Part shown: piece after piece, positions 8,203 to 15,659 of the stretch
Position numbering within the stretch: position 1 is the stretch's first letter
Layout of the letters: each line of letters opens with the position of its first letter
Assembly: GCA_014653935.1 (NCBI GenBank)
Contig: JACWDU010000010.1
Coordinates: forward strand, 1-15,659
DNA from: Pelagibacterales bacterium SAG-MED23
Lineage (GTDB): Bacteria > Pseudomonadota > Alphaproteobacteria > Pelagibacterales > Pelagibacteraceae
DNA length: 15,659 nt
Direction of reading: 5' to 3'
The notes under the pieces: model-generated
The model's input: the letters and a program-made list of their open reading frames with translations, nothing else
What the model was told of the DNA's origin: nothing
The model's database searches: none
Made by a program: the position numbers and the translations under genes

Positions 8203-10785
8203 ATGGAAAAAACCCAAATTCCTAAAATCAATAATAATATTAAACCAATCTCAATGTATGATGAGATGAGTTCATCATATCTCTCTTATGCTATGAGTGT
8301 TATAGTGAGTAGGGCGCTACCTGATATCAGAGATGGATTAAAGCCAGTTCATAGAAGAATTATATATGCAATGCACAAAGGTGGCTTTGATTGGTCAAAA
8401 CAATTCAGAAAATCTGCAAGAATTGTTGGAGATGTAATTGGTAAATATCATCCTCATGGAGATCAAGCTGTTTACGATGCGCTGGTGAGAATGGTTCAAG
8501 AATTTTCAATGAGCTTACCATTAGTTGATGGACAGGGGAATTTTGGTTCTATAGACGGAGACCCACCTGCAGCGATGAGATATACTGAAACTAAACTTGC
8601 TAAAGTCTCACAGTTTTTAATCGATGATATAGAAAAAAATACAGTATCCTTTAAAAGTAATTACGATGAAACAGAGCAAGAACCTATTGTGTTACCTGCT
8701 CAATATCCAAATCTTTTAGTTAATGGAGCTGGTGGAATAGCTGTTGGAATGGCAACAAGCATACCACCTCATAATTTGGGCGAGGTTGTGGATGGAACAT
8801 TAGCCTTAATCAAAAACAAAGATATTAAAATAAATGAATTAATGAAACATATTCCTGGTCCAGACTTTCCAACAGGTGGATTAATAATTGGAAAAGATAT
8901 AATTAAACAAGGATACAAAACTGGAAGAGGATCTTTTAAAATTCGTGGAGAAATTTCAGTTGAAAATTTAAAAAATGGTAAAGATAGACTTGTTATTTCT
9001 TCAATACCTTATCAAATTAACAAGTCCAATTTAAATGAGAGAATTGCTGAATTAGTAAGAGATAAAAAAATAGAGGGTATAAGTGATATAAGAGATGAGT
9101 CTAATAGTGTTGGTATTAGAGTATCTATAGACCTCAAAAGAAATGTTGAGCCAGAAACTGTCAAAAGACAATTATACAAATTCACATCCATAGAATCATC
9201 ATTTGGTTTTAATTCACTTGCAATAGTTGATCAAAAACCAAAGACCTGCAACCTTAAAGATTTCTTAGAAAACTTTTTAAAATTTAGAGAAGATGTAGTT
9301 ATAAAAAGAACAAAATTTGATCTTAATAAAGCAGAGGAGAGAGTTCATATTTTATTAGGTTTATCCGTGAGTGTTGAAAATATTGATAAAGTTATTAAAA
9401 TAATCAGATCATCCAAAAATCCTGAAGAGGCAAAAAATTCTCTTTTAAAAACAACTTGGAAAATTAATAGAGCATCAAAACTTATTAAATTAGTTGATAA
9501 TAAAAATTATAAAGGAAAATATGTACTTTCAAGCGATCAAGTGACGTCTATATTGGAACTTAGACTACAAAAATTAACTGCAATAGGAATAAATGAAATA
9601 GAGGTAGAAATTAAAAAATTAGCTGCAGAGATTTCTAAGTATAAAAAAATTATTAATTCAAAAAATGAGCTGTTAAGAGTAATAAGCAACGATTTGCAGA
9701 TGATAAAAGAAAAATTTTCAGTACCCAGAAGAACTCAAATTATAGATGCTGTCTTAAATTATGATATTGAAGAAACAATTCAAAAAGAGACTGTGATAAT
9801 TACTATTACGCTTCAGGGTTATATAAAAAGAGGTGCATTAAGCAACGTTAAACAACAAAAAAGGGGTGGCAAAGGAAAAGCAGGGATTAAAACTAGAGAA
9901 GAAGACTCTGTTGTTCAAACTTTGTCTGTAGATACCCATACGTCATTGTTATTTTTTTCAACTGAAGGTTTAGCTTATAAAGTTAAAGCCTGGAAAATAC
10001 CTGAAGGTTCAGCGTCATCTAAAGGTAAATCACTCTTTAATATACTGCCTTTAAAAAATCATCAGTCTATTAGCTCTATTATGCCGTTTCCTGCTGATGA
10101 TGTTGATAAGAAAAATATGCACATTATATTTGCAACTAGCAAAGGAAAAATAAGAAAGAATAATTTAGAAGATTTTTCATCTATTAATGCATCTGGTAAA
10201 ATTGCAATGAAGCTAGACTCTGATGATAAAATTATTGGTGTAAAAATATGCACTGATGATCAAGATATAATGTTAAATACCAAATTTGGAAAATGCATAA
10301 GGTTTGAGTCAAAAAAACTTAGAGTTTTCAAAGGACGATCTTCCAAAGGTATAAGAGGCATAAATCTGTCAGAAAAAGATACAATTGTTTCTTTATCTAT
10401 AGTCGACAAAGATGATAATAAAAAAAATAAAAATAAAACTAAAGATGAAAAAACTGAGACAAAAGCAAAAGAAAAATTTATCTTATCAATTACAGAAAAT
10501 GGTTATGGCAAAAGAACATCCCATTATGATTTTAGAGTCACTAATCGAGGAGGAAAGGGGATAATTGGAATTGTAAATTCTCCAAGAAATGGCAATGTCT
10601 CTTCATCTTTCCCAGTTTTTGAAGGTGATCAAATATTAATATCTACAAACAAAGGTAGAGTTATTAGAACAGCCGTTAAAGAAATAAGAATTGCTGGAAG
10701 AAATACTCAAGGAGTAAGAATTATTAAATTAACTGGCGATGAAAAGGTTGTCTCTTCAATTAAATTAGATGATAATTTGGTTTAA
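8203..10785 (+). CDS. gyrA: DNA gyrase subunit A
   Basis: GyrA carries the DNA cleavage-religation site of gyrase, which introduces negative supercoils with GyrB. The 860-residue product has the breakage-reunion domain at the N-terminus, with catalytic Tyr127 in AAMRYTE, and six-bladed C-terminal wrapping repeats. The GyrA box QKRGGKG (552-558) identifies it as GyrA rather than ParC. In the quinolone region [10 protein letters not shown] (83-92), the residue equivalent to E. coli Ser83 is Gln88, while the Asp87 equivalent (Asp92) is kept. A lysine-rich insertion (735-758, ten Lys in 24 residues) separates two C-terminal blades; alphaproteobacteria often have an insert here. The start is ATG 8203, five nt after ssb, without a Shine-Dalgarno sequence. 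The stop TAA overlaps the coaD start by one base (TAATG). Confidence 0.98.
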   Translation: MEKTQIPKINNNIKPISMYDEMSSSYLSYAMSVIVSRALPDIRDGLKPVHRRIIYAMHKGGFDWSKQFRKSARIVGDVIGKYHPHGDQAVYDALVRMVQEFSMSLPLVDGQGNFGSIDGDPPAAMRYTETKLAKVSQFLIDDIEKNTVSFKSNYDETEQEPIVLPAQYPNLLVNGAGGIAVGMATSIPPHNLGEVVDGTLALIKNKDIKINELMKHIPGPDFPTGGLIIGKDIIKQGYKTGRGSFKIRGEISVENLKNGKDRLVISSIPYQINKSNLNERIAELVRDKKIEGISDIRDESNSVGIRVSIDLKRNVEPETVKRQLYKFTSIESSFGFNSLAIVDQKPKTCNLKDFLENFLKFREDVVIKRTKFDLNKAEERVHILLGLSVSVENIDKVIKIIRSSKNPEEAKNSLLKTTWKINRASKLIKLVDNKNYKGKYVLSSDQVTSILELRLQKLTAIGINEIEVEIKKLAAEISKYKKIINSKNELLRVISNDLQMIKEKFSVPRRTQIIDAVLNYDIEETIQKETVIITITLQGYIKRGALSNVKQQKRGGKGKAGIKTREEDSVVQTLSVDTHTSLLFFSTEGLAYKVKAWKIPEGSASSKGKSLFNILPLKNHQSISSIMPFPADDVDKKNMHIIFATSKGKIRKNNLEDFSSINASGKIAMKLDSDDKIIGVKICTDDQDIMLNTKFGKCIRFESKKLRVFKGRSSKGIRGINLSEKDTIVSLSIVDKDDNKKNKNKTKDEKTETKAKEKFILSITENGYGKRTSHYDFRVTNRGGKGIIGIVNSPRNGNVSSSFPVFEGDQILISTNKGRVIRTAVKEIRIAGRNTQGVRIIKLTGDEKVVSSIKLDDNLV

Positions 10786-11279
10786 TGAAAAATATAGCTA
10801 TATACCCGGGAACATTCGATCCAATAACTAACGGTCATATTGATGTTATAAAAAAAGCGTTAAAATTAGCTGACAAAATAATTGTTGGTATATCAGACGG
10901 TAATGAAAAAAATTTCTTATTTCCAATTGACGAAAGATACAAAATTGTCAAAAAAGCCTTGTATGGCGACTTGAAATTAGCAAAAAGTAAAATTCAAGTA
11001 ATCAAGTTTAACTCCTTAACAACAGAACTATGTAAAAAATATAAATCAAACCTAATTCTTAGAGGTTTAAGGGCAGTATCAGATTTTGAATATGAGTTCC
11101 AACTAGCGGGAATGAACAGAAAATTAAATAATAAAGTAGAAACAGTTTTTCTAATGTCAGACGTTGAAAATCAGATTATTTCATCGAGATTTGTGAAAGA
11201 AATAGCTTTACACAAAGGTGATTTAAGGAAATTTACCACAAAAAGTACAATTAAGTCATTAAAAGAGATTTATGCTTAA
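10785..11279 (+). CDS. coaD: Phosphopantetheine adenylyltransferase
   Basis: CoaD transfers AMP from ATP to 4'-phosphopantetheine, making dephospho-CoA, the penultimate step of coenzyme A synthesis in the cytosol. The 164-residue product is of normal length. It starts [20 protein letters not shown]: the nucleotidyltransferase TxGH motif is T15-N-G-H18, and Thr10 lies in PGTFDP. LRGLRAVSDFEYEFQLAGMN and ISSRFVKEIA are the other two conserved blocks. Start ATG 10785 shares its A with the gyrA stop codon, suggesting re-initiation by terminating ribosomes. The stop codon lies eight nt inside the following cyclophilin gene. The gyrA-coaD-ppi-tgt order is a known alphaproteobacterial arrangement. 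Confidence 0.97.
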   Translation: MKNIAIYPGTFDPITNGHIDVIKKALKLADKIIVGISDGNEKNFLFPIDERYKIVKKALYGDLKLAKSKIQVIKFNSLTTELCKKYKSNLILRGLRAVSDFEYEFQLAGMNRKLNNKVETVFLMSDVENQIISSRFVKEIALHKGDLRKFTTKSTIKSLKEIYA

Positions 11280-11829
11280 AAAAATCATTATTTTATTTTT
11301 ATCAATATTTTTATTAACAACAGCTTTAAATGCAAAGGAGAATACAATGATACTTAAATTAAAAGATGGAGATGTAAAAATTGAATTATTTCCAGACGTG
11401 GCACCAAACCATGTTAAAAGAATAACTGAGTTAGCAAACAGTGGAAAATATGACGGAGTTGTTTTTCATAGAGTAATAGATGGATTTATGGCCCAAACAG
11501 GCGATGTACAATTTGGAAATTCATCTTCTGATAAATTCAACTTAAGTAGAGCTGGCATGGGCGGTTCTGATCTACCTGATCTTAAAGAAGAGTTTAATGA
11601 TTTACCACATGAGAGAGGAACATTGTCAATGGCAAGATCTTCAGATCCAAATAGTGCTAACAGTCAGTTCTTTATTTGTTTTGGATCTACGCCACATCTT
11701 GATAGACAATATACTGTTTTTGGAAAAGTAACAGAAGGTATGGAATTTGTCGATATGATTACAAAAGGAGATGGATCTAATGGATCTGTTTCTAATCCAG
11801 ATAAAATAATTAGCTTTAAATCCGAGTAG
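11272..11829 (+). CDS. Cyclophilin-type peptidyl-prolyl cis-trans isomerase, long form with signal peptide
   Basis: The enzyme catalyses cis-trans isomerisation of Xaa-Pro bonds during protein folding. The 185-residue long form starts at ATG 11272, overlapping coaD by eight nt, and has a signal peptide: Lys3-Lys4, a hydrophobic core (about 5-18) and a likely cleavage site after LNA (Ala21). The cyclophilin domain follows from about residue 26, with FHRVIDGFMAQTGD (65-78) holding catalytic Arg67 and Phe72, Met73 and Gln75, then GTLSMARSSDPNSANSQFFI and YTVFGKVTEGMEFVD. The exported form would act in the periplasm. An in-frame ATG at 11347 (Met26) is preceded by a strong Shine-Dalgarno sequence and would give a 160-residue cytosolic form starting MILKLKDGDV, the usual start of cytosolic cyclophilins. 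Many alphaproteobacteria have two tandem ppi genes here; I see only one. Confidence 0.95.
   Translation: MLKKIIILFLSIFLLTTALNAKENTMILKLKDGDVKIELFPDVAPNHVKRITELANSGKYDGVVFHRVIDGFMAQTGDVQFGNSSSDKFNLSRAGMGGSDLPDLKEEFNDLPHERGTLSMARSSDPNSANSQFFICFGSTPHLDRQYTVFGKVTEGMEFVDMITKGDGSNGSVSNPDKIISFKSE
11335..11349 (+). promoter_or_regulatory. Internal ribosome binding site and in-frame ATG in the cyclophilin gene
   Basis: AAGGAG (11335-11340) lies six nt before an in-frame ATG (11347-11349), an optimal Shine-Dalgarno arrangement in a window where most genes have none. The hexamer is made of the codons AAG-GAG for Lys22-Glu23, directly after the predicted signal cleavage site. It contains the only AAG among the 14 lysine codons of the gene; the other 13 are AAA. 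This placement allows a signal-less second product. Function is inferred. Confidence 0.5.
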
Positions 11830-11839
11830 AATTTAATGG

Positions 11840-12958
11840 ATGGAAGACATTAAAAAGAATTTTTCTTTTAGCGTAAAACATCAATATAAAAATTATCGAG
11901 TAGGATTAATTCAAACCCATCGTGGTGATATTAATACTCCTGCTTTTATGCCTGTGGGTACTCAAGCTACTGTTAAAGGTGTTTTTATTGATGATATTAT
12001 TAAGACAGGAAGCGAGATTATTCTCTCAAATACATATCACCTAATGATTAGACCTGGCACTGAAAGAATCGAAGCTGTTGGAGGTTTGCATAAATTTATG
12101 AATTGTAAGCTTCCTATTTTAACAGACTCTGGTGGTTACCAGGTAATGTCATTATCTAAATTTAATAAGATTGATAAAGTTAAAGGAGCAATTTTTCAGT
12201 CTCATATAGATGGAAAAACTTTTGTATTAAGTCCGGAGGAAAGCATTAAAATACAAAAAAAACTTAACTCAGACATTGTAATGGTAATGGATGAATGTCC
12301 AAAAAATACTAATGATTATAACAAAATTAAAACATCTATGAATTTATCTACAGATTGGGCGAAAAGGTCTAAGGAAGAATTTGGAAAAAATCCGCACAAA
12401 GCTTTGTTTGGCATTGTTCAAGGAGGTTTATTTAATGACTTAAGGAATGAGTCACTTAATAAATTAATTGAAATCGGATTTGAAGGATATGCAATTGGCG
12501 GTTTAGCTGTTGGAGAAACTCAAAAAGAAATGTTTGAGGTATTAGATGGCATCAAAGATAATCTACCAATAGATAAACCAAGATATTTAATGGGTGTAGG
12601 AACTCCATCTGATATATTGGGAGCAGTTAAGAGGGGAATAGACATGTTTGACTGTGTCCTTCCAACAAGATCAGGAAGAACTGGATTAGCCTTTACTTGG
12701 AATGGTAGAATTCAAATTAGAAATTCTGAAAATAAATTAGATAATACACCTCTAGATAGTAATGTTACAAAGTTTGATTTAAATAAATACTCTAAAAATT
12801 ATTTAAATCACCTTAACAATACTAATGAGATGTTGTCATCAATGATTTTGACATTAAATAATATAAATTTTTATCAAGAACTTATGTTTGAAATCCGAAA
12901 AAATATCAAAATGGGAACTTTTGATCAATTTCATGACAGGTATATTAATATTTTGTAA
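11840..12958 (+). CDS. tgt: tRNA-guanine transglycosylase (queuine tRNA-ribosyltransferase), lacking the zinc ligands
   Basis: Tgt exchanges guanine-34 of GUN-anticodon tRNAs (Tyr, His, Asn, Asp) for the queuosine precursor preQ1. The 372-residue product has family length and active-site features: general acid/base Asp96 in TDSGGYQ, substrate-binding Asp151/Cys153 in MDECP, Gln194 in GIVQGG, Gly221 in GGLAVGE, and nucleophile Asp271 in MFDCVLPTRSGR. The C-terminal zinc site is absent. In E. coli Tgt the ligands are C302, C304, C307 and H333; the aligned residues here are Val309, Lys311, Leu314 and Asn340, while the surrounding PLD...YS..YLNHL...NE and INFYQELM remain recognisable. ATG 11840 gives the normal start; an ATG four nt earlier is out of frame. 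It lies ten nt after ppi. queA, often located between ppi and tgt, is missing here. Enzyme activity is likely but untested. Confidence 0.95.
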   Translation: MEDIKKNFSFSVKHQYKNYRVGLIQTHRGDINTPAFMPVGTQATVKGVFIDDIIKTGSEIILSNTYHLMIRPGTERIEAVGGLHKFMNCKLPILTDSGGYQVMSLSKFNKIDKVKGAIFQSHIDGKTFVLSPEESIKIQKKLNSDIVMVMDECPKNTNDYNKIKTSMNLSTDWAKRSKEEFGKNPHKALFGIVQGGLFNDLRNESLNKLIEIGFEGYAIGGLAVGETQKEMFEVLDGIKDNLPIDKPRYLMGVGTPSDILGAVKRGIDMFDCVLPTRSGRTGLAFTWNGRIQIRNSENKLDNTPLDSNVTKFDLNKYSKNYLNHLNNTNEMLSSMILTLNNINFYQELMFEIRKNIKMGTFDQFHDRYINIL

Positions 12959-12968
12959 ATTTTAACCA

Positions 12969-12996
12969 TTGCCAAATATCAAAAAATCAATATAAG
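12969..12996 (+). promoter_or_regulatory. Promoter of the tRNA-Lys gene
   Basis: TTGCCA (12969-12974) matches the -35 consensus at five of six positions, and TATAAG (12991-12996) matches the -10 consensus at five of six, with a 16-nt spacer. Transcription would start near 13003, a few bases before the mature tRNA 5' end at 13009, as expected for a monocistronic tRNA gene processed by RNase P. It sits just after tgt, so the tRNA need not depend on operon readthrough. Confidence 0.65.
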
Positions 12997-13008
12997 AATT
13001 TTCGTGTT

Positions 13009-13084
<76 letters not shown>

Positions 13085-13089
13085 ATACT

Positions 13090-13911
13090 TTATGAAATAG
13101 GTGGATACTCCAGGATTATTTCATTCATCCATGTATTTATTTGATTTATTCTTCTTTCATTTGAAGGATGGGTATTTAAAAATTCAGGTGGTTCTTTACC
13201 TTTATTAGCTTTCTTCATACGTTCCCATATTTTTGTTGTTTCTCTAATATCATATCCAGAAAGTGAGGAAAAAATTAACCCTAAATAATCAGCTTCGCTT
13301 TCTTGTTTTCTTGTAAATGGATTCATAATTCCTATTTGAGATAACATTCCAACTGTATTCATTCCTGTTGTTTTATTAACTTGTGATAATTTTCCACCAG
13401 TAGCTATATCAATTATACCAGTTGTTGTATTTAAAAGAACTGCTCTACTTTGCCTTTCAATTGAATGTTTGGCAACTGCATGTGCAATTTCATGACCCAT
13501 TACAGCAGCTAATCCATTTTCATTTTTTGTTATATCTAACATGCCCGTATATACAGCAATTTTACCTCCCGGCATACACCAAGCATTTTTAATTTTTTTG
13601 TTATCAATTAAAATATATTCCCATAAAAAATTTCTTGTAGGATCCTCCATATCGTTTCTATAAAAATATTCTGATATTGAATTTTCTATTTTTGTTCCAA
13701 TTTGTATAATTTTATCCAAACTTTCTTTATCATCACTAAGTTTGACTTTTAGCTTTACTTGTTCATAAAATTTTGCAGCCTGGGCATTTAAACGTGATTC
13801 TGGAACTAGTTTTAATTGTTTTCTATCCGTTATTGGAGTAGTAGTACACGAGTGCAAACCGGCTGAAATGCACCCACAACCCAATAAATATATAAAATTT
13901 CTTCTATTCAC
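13090..13911 (-). CDS. M48-family zinc metalloprotease, probable Tat-exported lipoprotein
   Basis: The 273-residue product has the M48 motif HEIAH (140-144, Zn ligands His140 and His144, catalytic Glu141) and the third ligand Glu206 in QESEADYLGL. This resembles the periplasmic YggG/LoiP-BepA type involved in envelope protein quality control. The N-terminus MNRRNFI fits the twin-arginine pattern RRxFI and is followed by a short hydrophobic stretch and Cys22 in LHSC, a probable though imperfect lipobox (His at -2); Cys12 in YLLGC is an alternative. After Cys22, TTTPITDRKQL is typical of this lipoprotein family. The start is GTG (13911-13909). It is divergent from the DUF502 gene; TATAAA at 13928-13923 on the minus strand is a possible but weak -10 very close to the start. 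The 3' end faces tRNA-Lys. Confidence 0.93.
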   Translation of the reverse strand: MNRRNFIYLLGCGCISAGLHSCTTTPITDRKQLKLVPESRLNAQAAKFYEQVKLKVKLSDDKESLDKIIQIGTKIENSISEYFYRNDMEDPTRNFLWEYILIDNKKIKNAWCMPGGKIAVYTGMLDITKNENGLAAVMGHEIAHAVAKHSIERQSRAVLLNTTTGIIDIATGGKLSQVNKTTGMNTVGMLSQIGIMNPFTRKQESEADYLGLIFSSLSGYDIRETTKIWERMKKANKGKEPPEFLNTHPSNERRINQINTWMNEIILEYPPIS

Positions 13912-13958
13912 TTTTGATAGTATTTATATTACATCTATTTAATAATCAATTATTAGAT

Positions 13959-14582
13959 ATGTCTAAATTTACAAAAAAAAAAATTTCATTTATAGCAAAA
14001 TTAAGAAACTATTTTATTACAGGTGTTGTAGTTTTAGTTCCTATTGGTATCACCCTATATCTAACAACTTTTTTTATTTCAATTTCTTCAAATCTAATTC
14101 CACAAGGCATTAATCCTAATAACTATTTACCCTTTGCTATACCTGGACTTGAAATTTTATTATCTATAATATTTATAACTTTTGTTGGAGGCTTATCTTT
14201 ATCATTTATTGGAAAAAAAATTTTACAACTGTTTAATGATTTACTAAAGAAGATTCCTATATTAAGAACAATATATTCAGCCATTGGACAAATGACAGAA
14301 ACATTTGCACCCAAGAAAGGTTCAAAGAAAAGTGTAGTTCTAATACAATATCCTAGAAAAGGTACTTGGGCAGTTGGTTTTGCTACAAAAGAAAATAAAG
14401 GTGAAATATCAAAAAAAACCAACACAGATTTAGTCAACGTTTTTGTTCCAACAACGCCAAACCCAACTAGTGGTTTTTTGTTAATGTTCCCCAAGAGTGA
14501 AATTGTATATTTGGACATGACATTTGAGGAGGCCTCAAAATTTATTGTTTCGGCAGGAACTTCAGATACAAAATCTAAATAG
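13959..14582 (+). CDS. DUF502 family membrane protein
   Basis: The protein has no assigned function. The 207-residue product starts at ATG 13959 (MSKFTKKKIS). The frame is open back to TTG 13914, but the extra 15 residues (through HLFNNQLLD) look non-coding and would use nearly all of the divergent intergenic gap. It has a basic N-terminus, two transmembrane helices (about 18-40 and 61-84), and a C-terminal soluble domain with KKIPILRTIYSAIGQ, YPRKGTWAVGF and VPTTPNPTSGFLLMFP, the hallmark blocks of DUF502. The family is widespread in alphaproteobacteria and plants, and its molecular role is unknown to me. It often lies near recG in alphaproteobacteria, and here it is convergent with recG; the two 3' ends overlap by eight nt (14575-14582). 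Confidence 0.9.
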   Translation: MSKFTKKKISFIAKLRNYFITGVVVLVPIGITLYLTTFFISISSNLIPQGINPNNYLPFAIPGLEILLSIIFITFVGGLSLSFIGKKILQLFNDLLKKIPILRTIYSAIGQMTETFAPKKGSKKSVVLIQYPRKGTWAVGFATKENKGEISKKTNTDLVNVFVPTTPNPTSGFLLMFPKSEIVYLDMTFEEASKFIVSAGTSDTKSK

Positions 14583-15659
14583 CTTCATTGATTACAGCAA
14601 CTTTATCGTAAAGTTTTATAAGTTTGTTAAAATTGTTTGTTTTAATATTATTTTTTTCTATTTTTTTAATATAATTTTCAGCAATTTTGAATAGATTTTC
14701 GTGCTGGATGGGATCTGCTAAGTTATACTTTTTTAAACCACTTTGTTTAAATCCTAAAATATCACCATATCCTCTTATTTTTAAATCTTCCTCAGCAATT
14801 TTAAAGCCATCGGTAGTATTTTTGAGTATAGATATTCTCTTACGTGCGTTTTCGCTTAGTCCTGACTTAAACATCAGAATACACGAAGACTCTTTGCTTC
14901 CTCTTCCTACTCGACCCCTTAATTGATGGAGTTGAGATAAACCATATTTATTTGAATTTTCAATAACAATTACATTTGCATTAGGGAAATCAATCCCAAC
15001 CTCAATTACTGTAGTAGAAACTAATATATCTATTTTTTTATCATTGAACTTATTTAACACTAAATCTTTTTCATCTTTATTCATTGCTCCATGAATAATA
15101 TCAACTTTATCTGTAAAAATTTTACTTAAATAATTGTATTTTTCTGTAGCTGATTGTTGGTCAATTTTTTTTGATTCCTTGATAAGTGGGCAAACCCAAA
15201 AAACTTGGTTTTTATTTAAAATTTCACTTTTAATAAAATTAATAACCTCATCAACTTTTATCTCATTTTTACTATAAGTTTTGATTGGCTTTCTGTTTTT
15301 TGGTTTCGTTTTAATTAATGAAATATCCATATCTCCATAAATTGTCATCATCATTGTTCTTGGAATAGGGGTTGCTGACATAACGAGTACATCACAATCT
15401 TTCCCTCCTTTGTCCGATAGTTTTTTCCTTTGATTGACCCCAAACTTATGTTGTTCGTCAATAATTATTAAACCTAATTTAAAGTAAGTAATCTTTTCTT
15501 GGAAAAGAGAATGAGTGCCAATTAAAATATCAATTTTATTATCTGATAAAGCGGTTAAAATTTTTTTTCTTTTTTTATATTCGGTTTTGCCAGTTAATAT
15601 CTCAGGTTTGCAATAATTATTAAAATTTTCTGATATAAACTTATAATGTTGAATAGCCA
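14575..15659 (-). CDS. recG: ATP-dependent DNA helicase RecG, C-terminal part (partial at right edge)
   Basis: RecG is a double-stranded DNA translocase that remodels stalled replication forks and branched intermediates. The frame is open from the right edge to TAG 14577-14575, giving about 360 residues; the wedge domain and Walker A lie outside the window. Visible helicase features, in order, are the TGK block, IGTHSLFQ, motif II DEQH (15459-15448), GVNQR, motif III SATPIPRT (not the gene start, although an ATG occurs there), IHGAMNKDEKD, STTVIEVGIDFPNA, motif VI QLRGRVGRG, and the RecG-specific RGYGDILGFKQSG near the C-terminus. This distinguishes it from UvrD- or PriA-type helicases and from Mfd. 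The stop overlaps the end of the DUF502 gene by eight nt. Confidence 0.96.
   Translation of the reverse strand, partial: AIQHYKFISENFNNYCKPEILTGKTEYKKRKKILTALSDNKIDILIGTHSLFQEKITYFKLGLIIIDEQHKFGVNQRKKLSDKGGKDCDVLVMSATPIPRTMMMTIYGDMDISLIKTKPKNRKPIKTYSKNEIKVDEVINFIKSEILNKNQVFWVCPLIKESKKIDQQSATEKYNYLSKIFTDKVDIIHGAMNKDEKDLVLNKFNDKKIDILVSTTVIEVGIDFPNANVIVIENSNKYGLSQLHQLRGRVGRGSKESSCILMFKSGLSENARKRISILKNTTDGFKIAEEDLKIRGYGDILGFKQSGLKKYNLADPIQHENLFKIAENYIKKIEKNNIKTNNFNKLIKLYDKVAVINEAI

Noticed and set aside
11830..11839. preQ1 riboswitch before tgt
   Set aside because: The gap to the upstream gene is only ten nt, too short for an aptamer, and no such structure is visible.
13914..13958. In-frame TTG start adding 15 residues to the DUF502 protein
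   Set aside because: It would occupy almost the whole divergent gap, has no ribosome binding site, and the ATG at 13959 gives a typical basic N-terminus before TM1.
14123..14518. 131-codon minus-strand frame inside the DUF502 gene
   Set aside because: Antisense to a recognised conserved gene, with no promoter or ribosome binding site.
15379..15381. ATG beginning MSATPIPRT as the start of a short helicase gene
   Set aside because: This is helicase motif III of RecG; the frame stays open to the right edge and contains DEQH and upstream RecG blocks.

Overview
The window is AT-rich (roughly 30% G+C by eye), densely packed chromosomal DNA from an alphaproteobacterium, most likely a SAR11/Pelagibacterales-type marine bacterium. 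The evidence is very short or negative intergenic gaps, strong lysine/asparagine/isoleucine bias, few Shine-Dalgarno sequences, and alphaproteobacterial gene order (tatC-serS...yajC-secD-secF; uvrA divergent from ssb; gyrA-coaD-ppi-tgt). This assignment is inferred from composition, protein style and synteny, not from a database search. No mobile element, CRISPR array, prophage or toxin system is visible, and no stretch over 300 bases lacks a gene.

Layout. (1) Positions 2-4156, plus strand: the tail of tatC, then serS, yajC, secD and secF, mainly protein export (Tat and Sec accessory complex) plus seryl-tRNA synthetase. (2) Positions 4153-7666, minus strand: uvrA, followed by a PuuD-like five-helix membrane protein whose stop codon overlaps that of secF. 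(3) Positions 7667-7747: the divergent uvrA/ssb control region, with an extended -10 promoter for ssb. (4) Positions 7748-12958, plus strand: a compact probable operon ssb-gyrA-coaD-cyclophilin-tgt with gaps of -8 to +10 nt. (5) Positions 12959-13084: tRNA-Lys(UUU) with its own good promoter. (6) Positions 13090-13911, minus strand: an M48 metalloprotease lipoprotein with a Tat-like signal. (7) Positions 13959-14582, plus strand: a DUF502 membrane protein. (8) Position 14575 to the end, minus strand: the C-terminal helicase half of recG.

Most genes are housekeeping genes. I see no new multi-gene system. The most notable observations are molecular. The tRNA-guanine transglycosylase has lost all four ligands of its structural zinc site. 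The cyclophilin gene carries an in-frame internal Shine-Dalgarno/ATG that could give a cytosolic as well as an exported form. The PuuD-like protein lacks a cytochrome c domain. The uvrA/ssb region lacks a recognisable alphaproteobacterial LexA box. All three convergent gene junctions overlap or nearly touch, with no visible intrinsic terminator.
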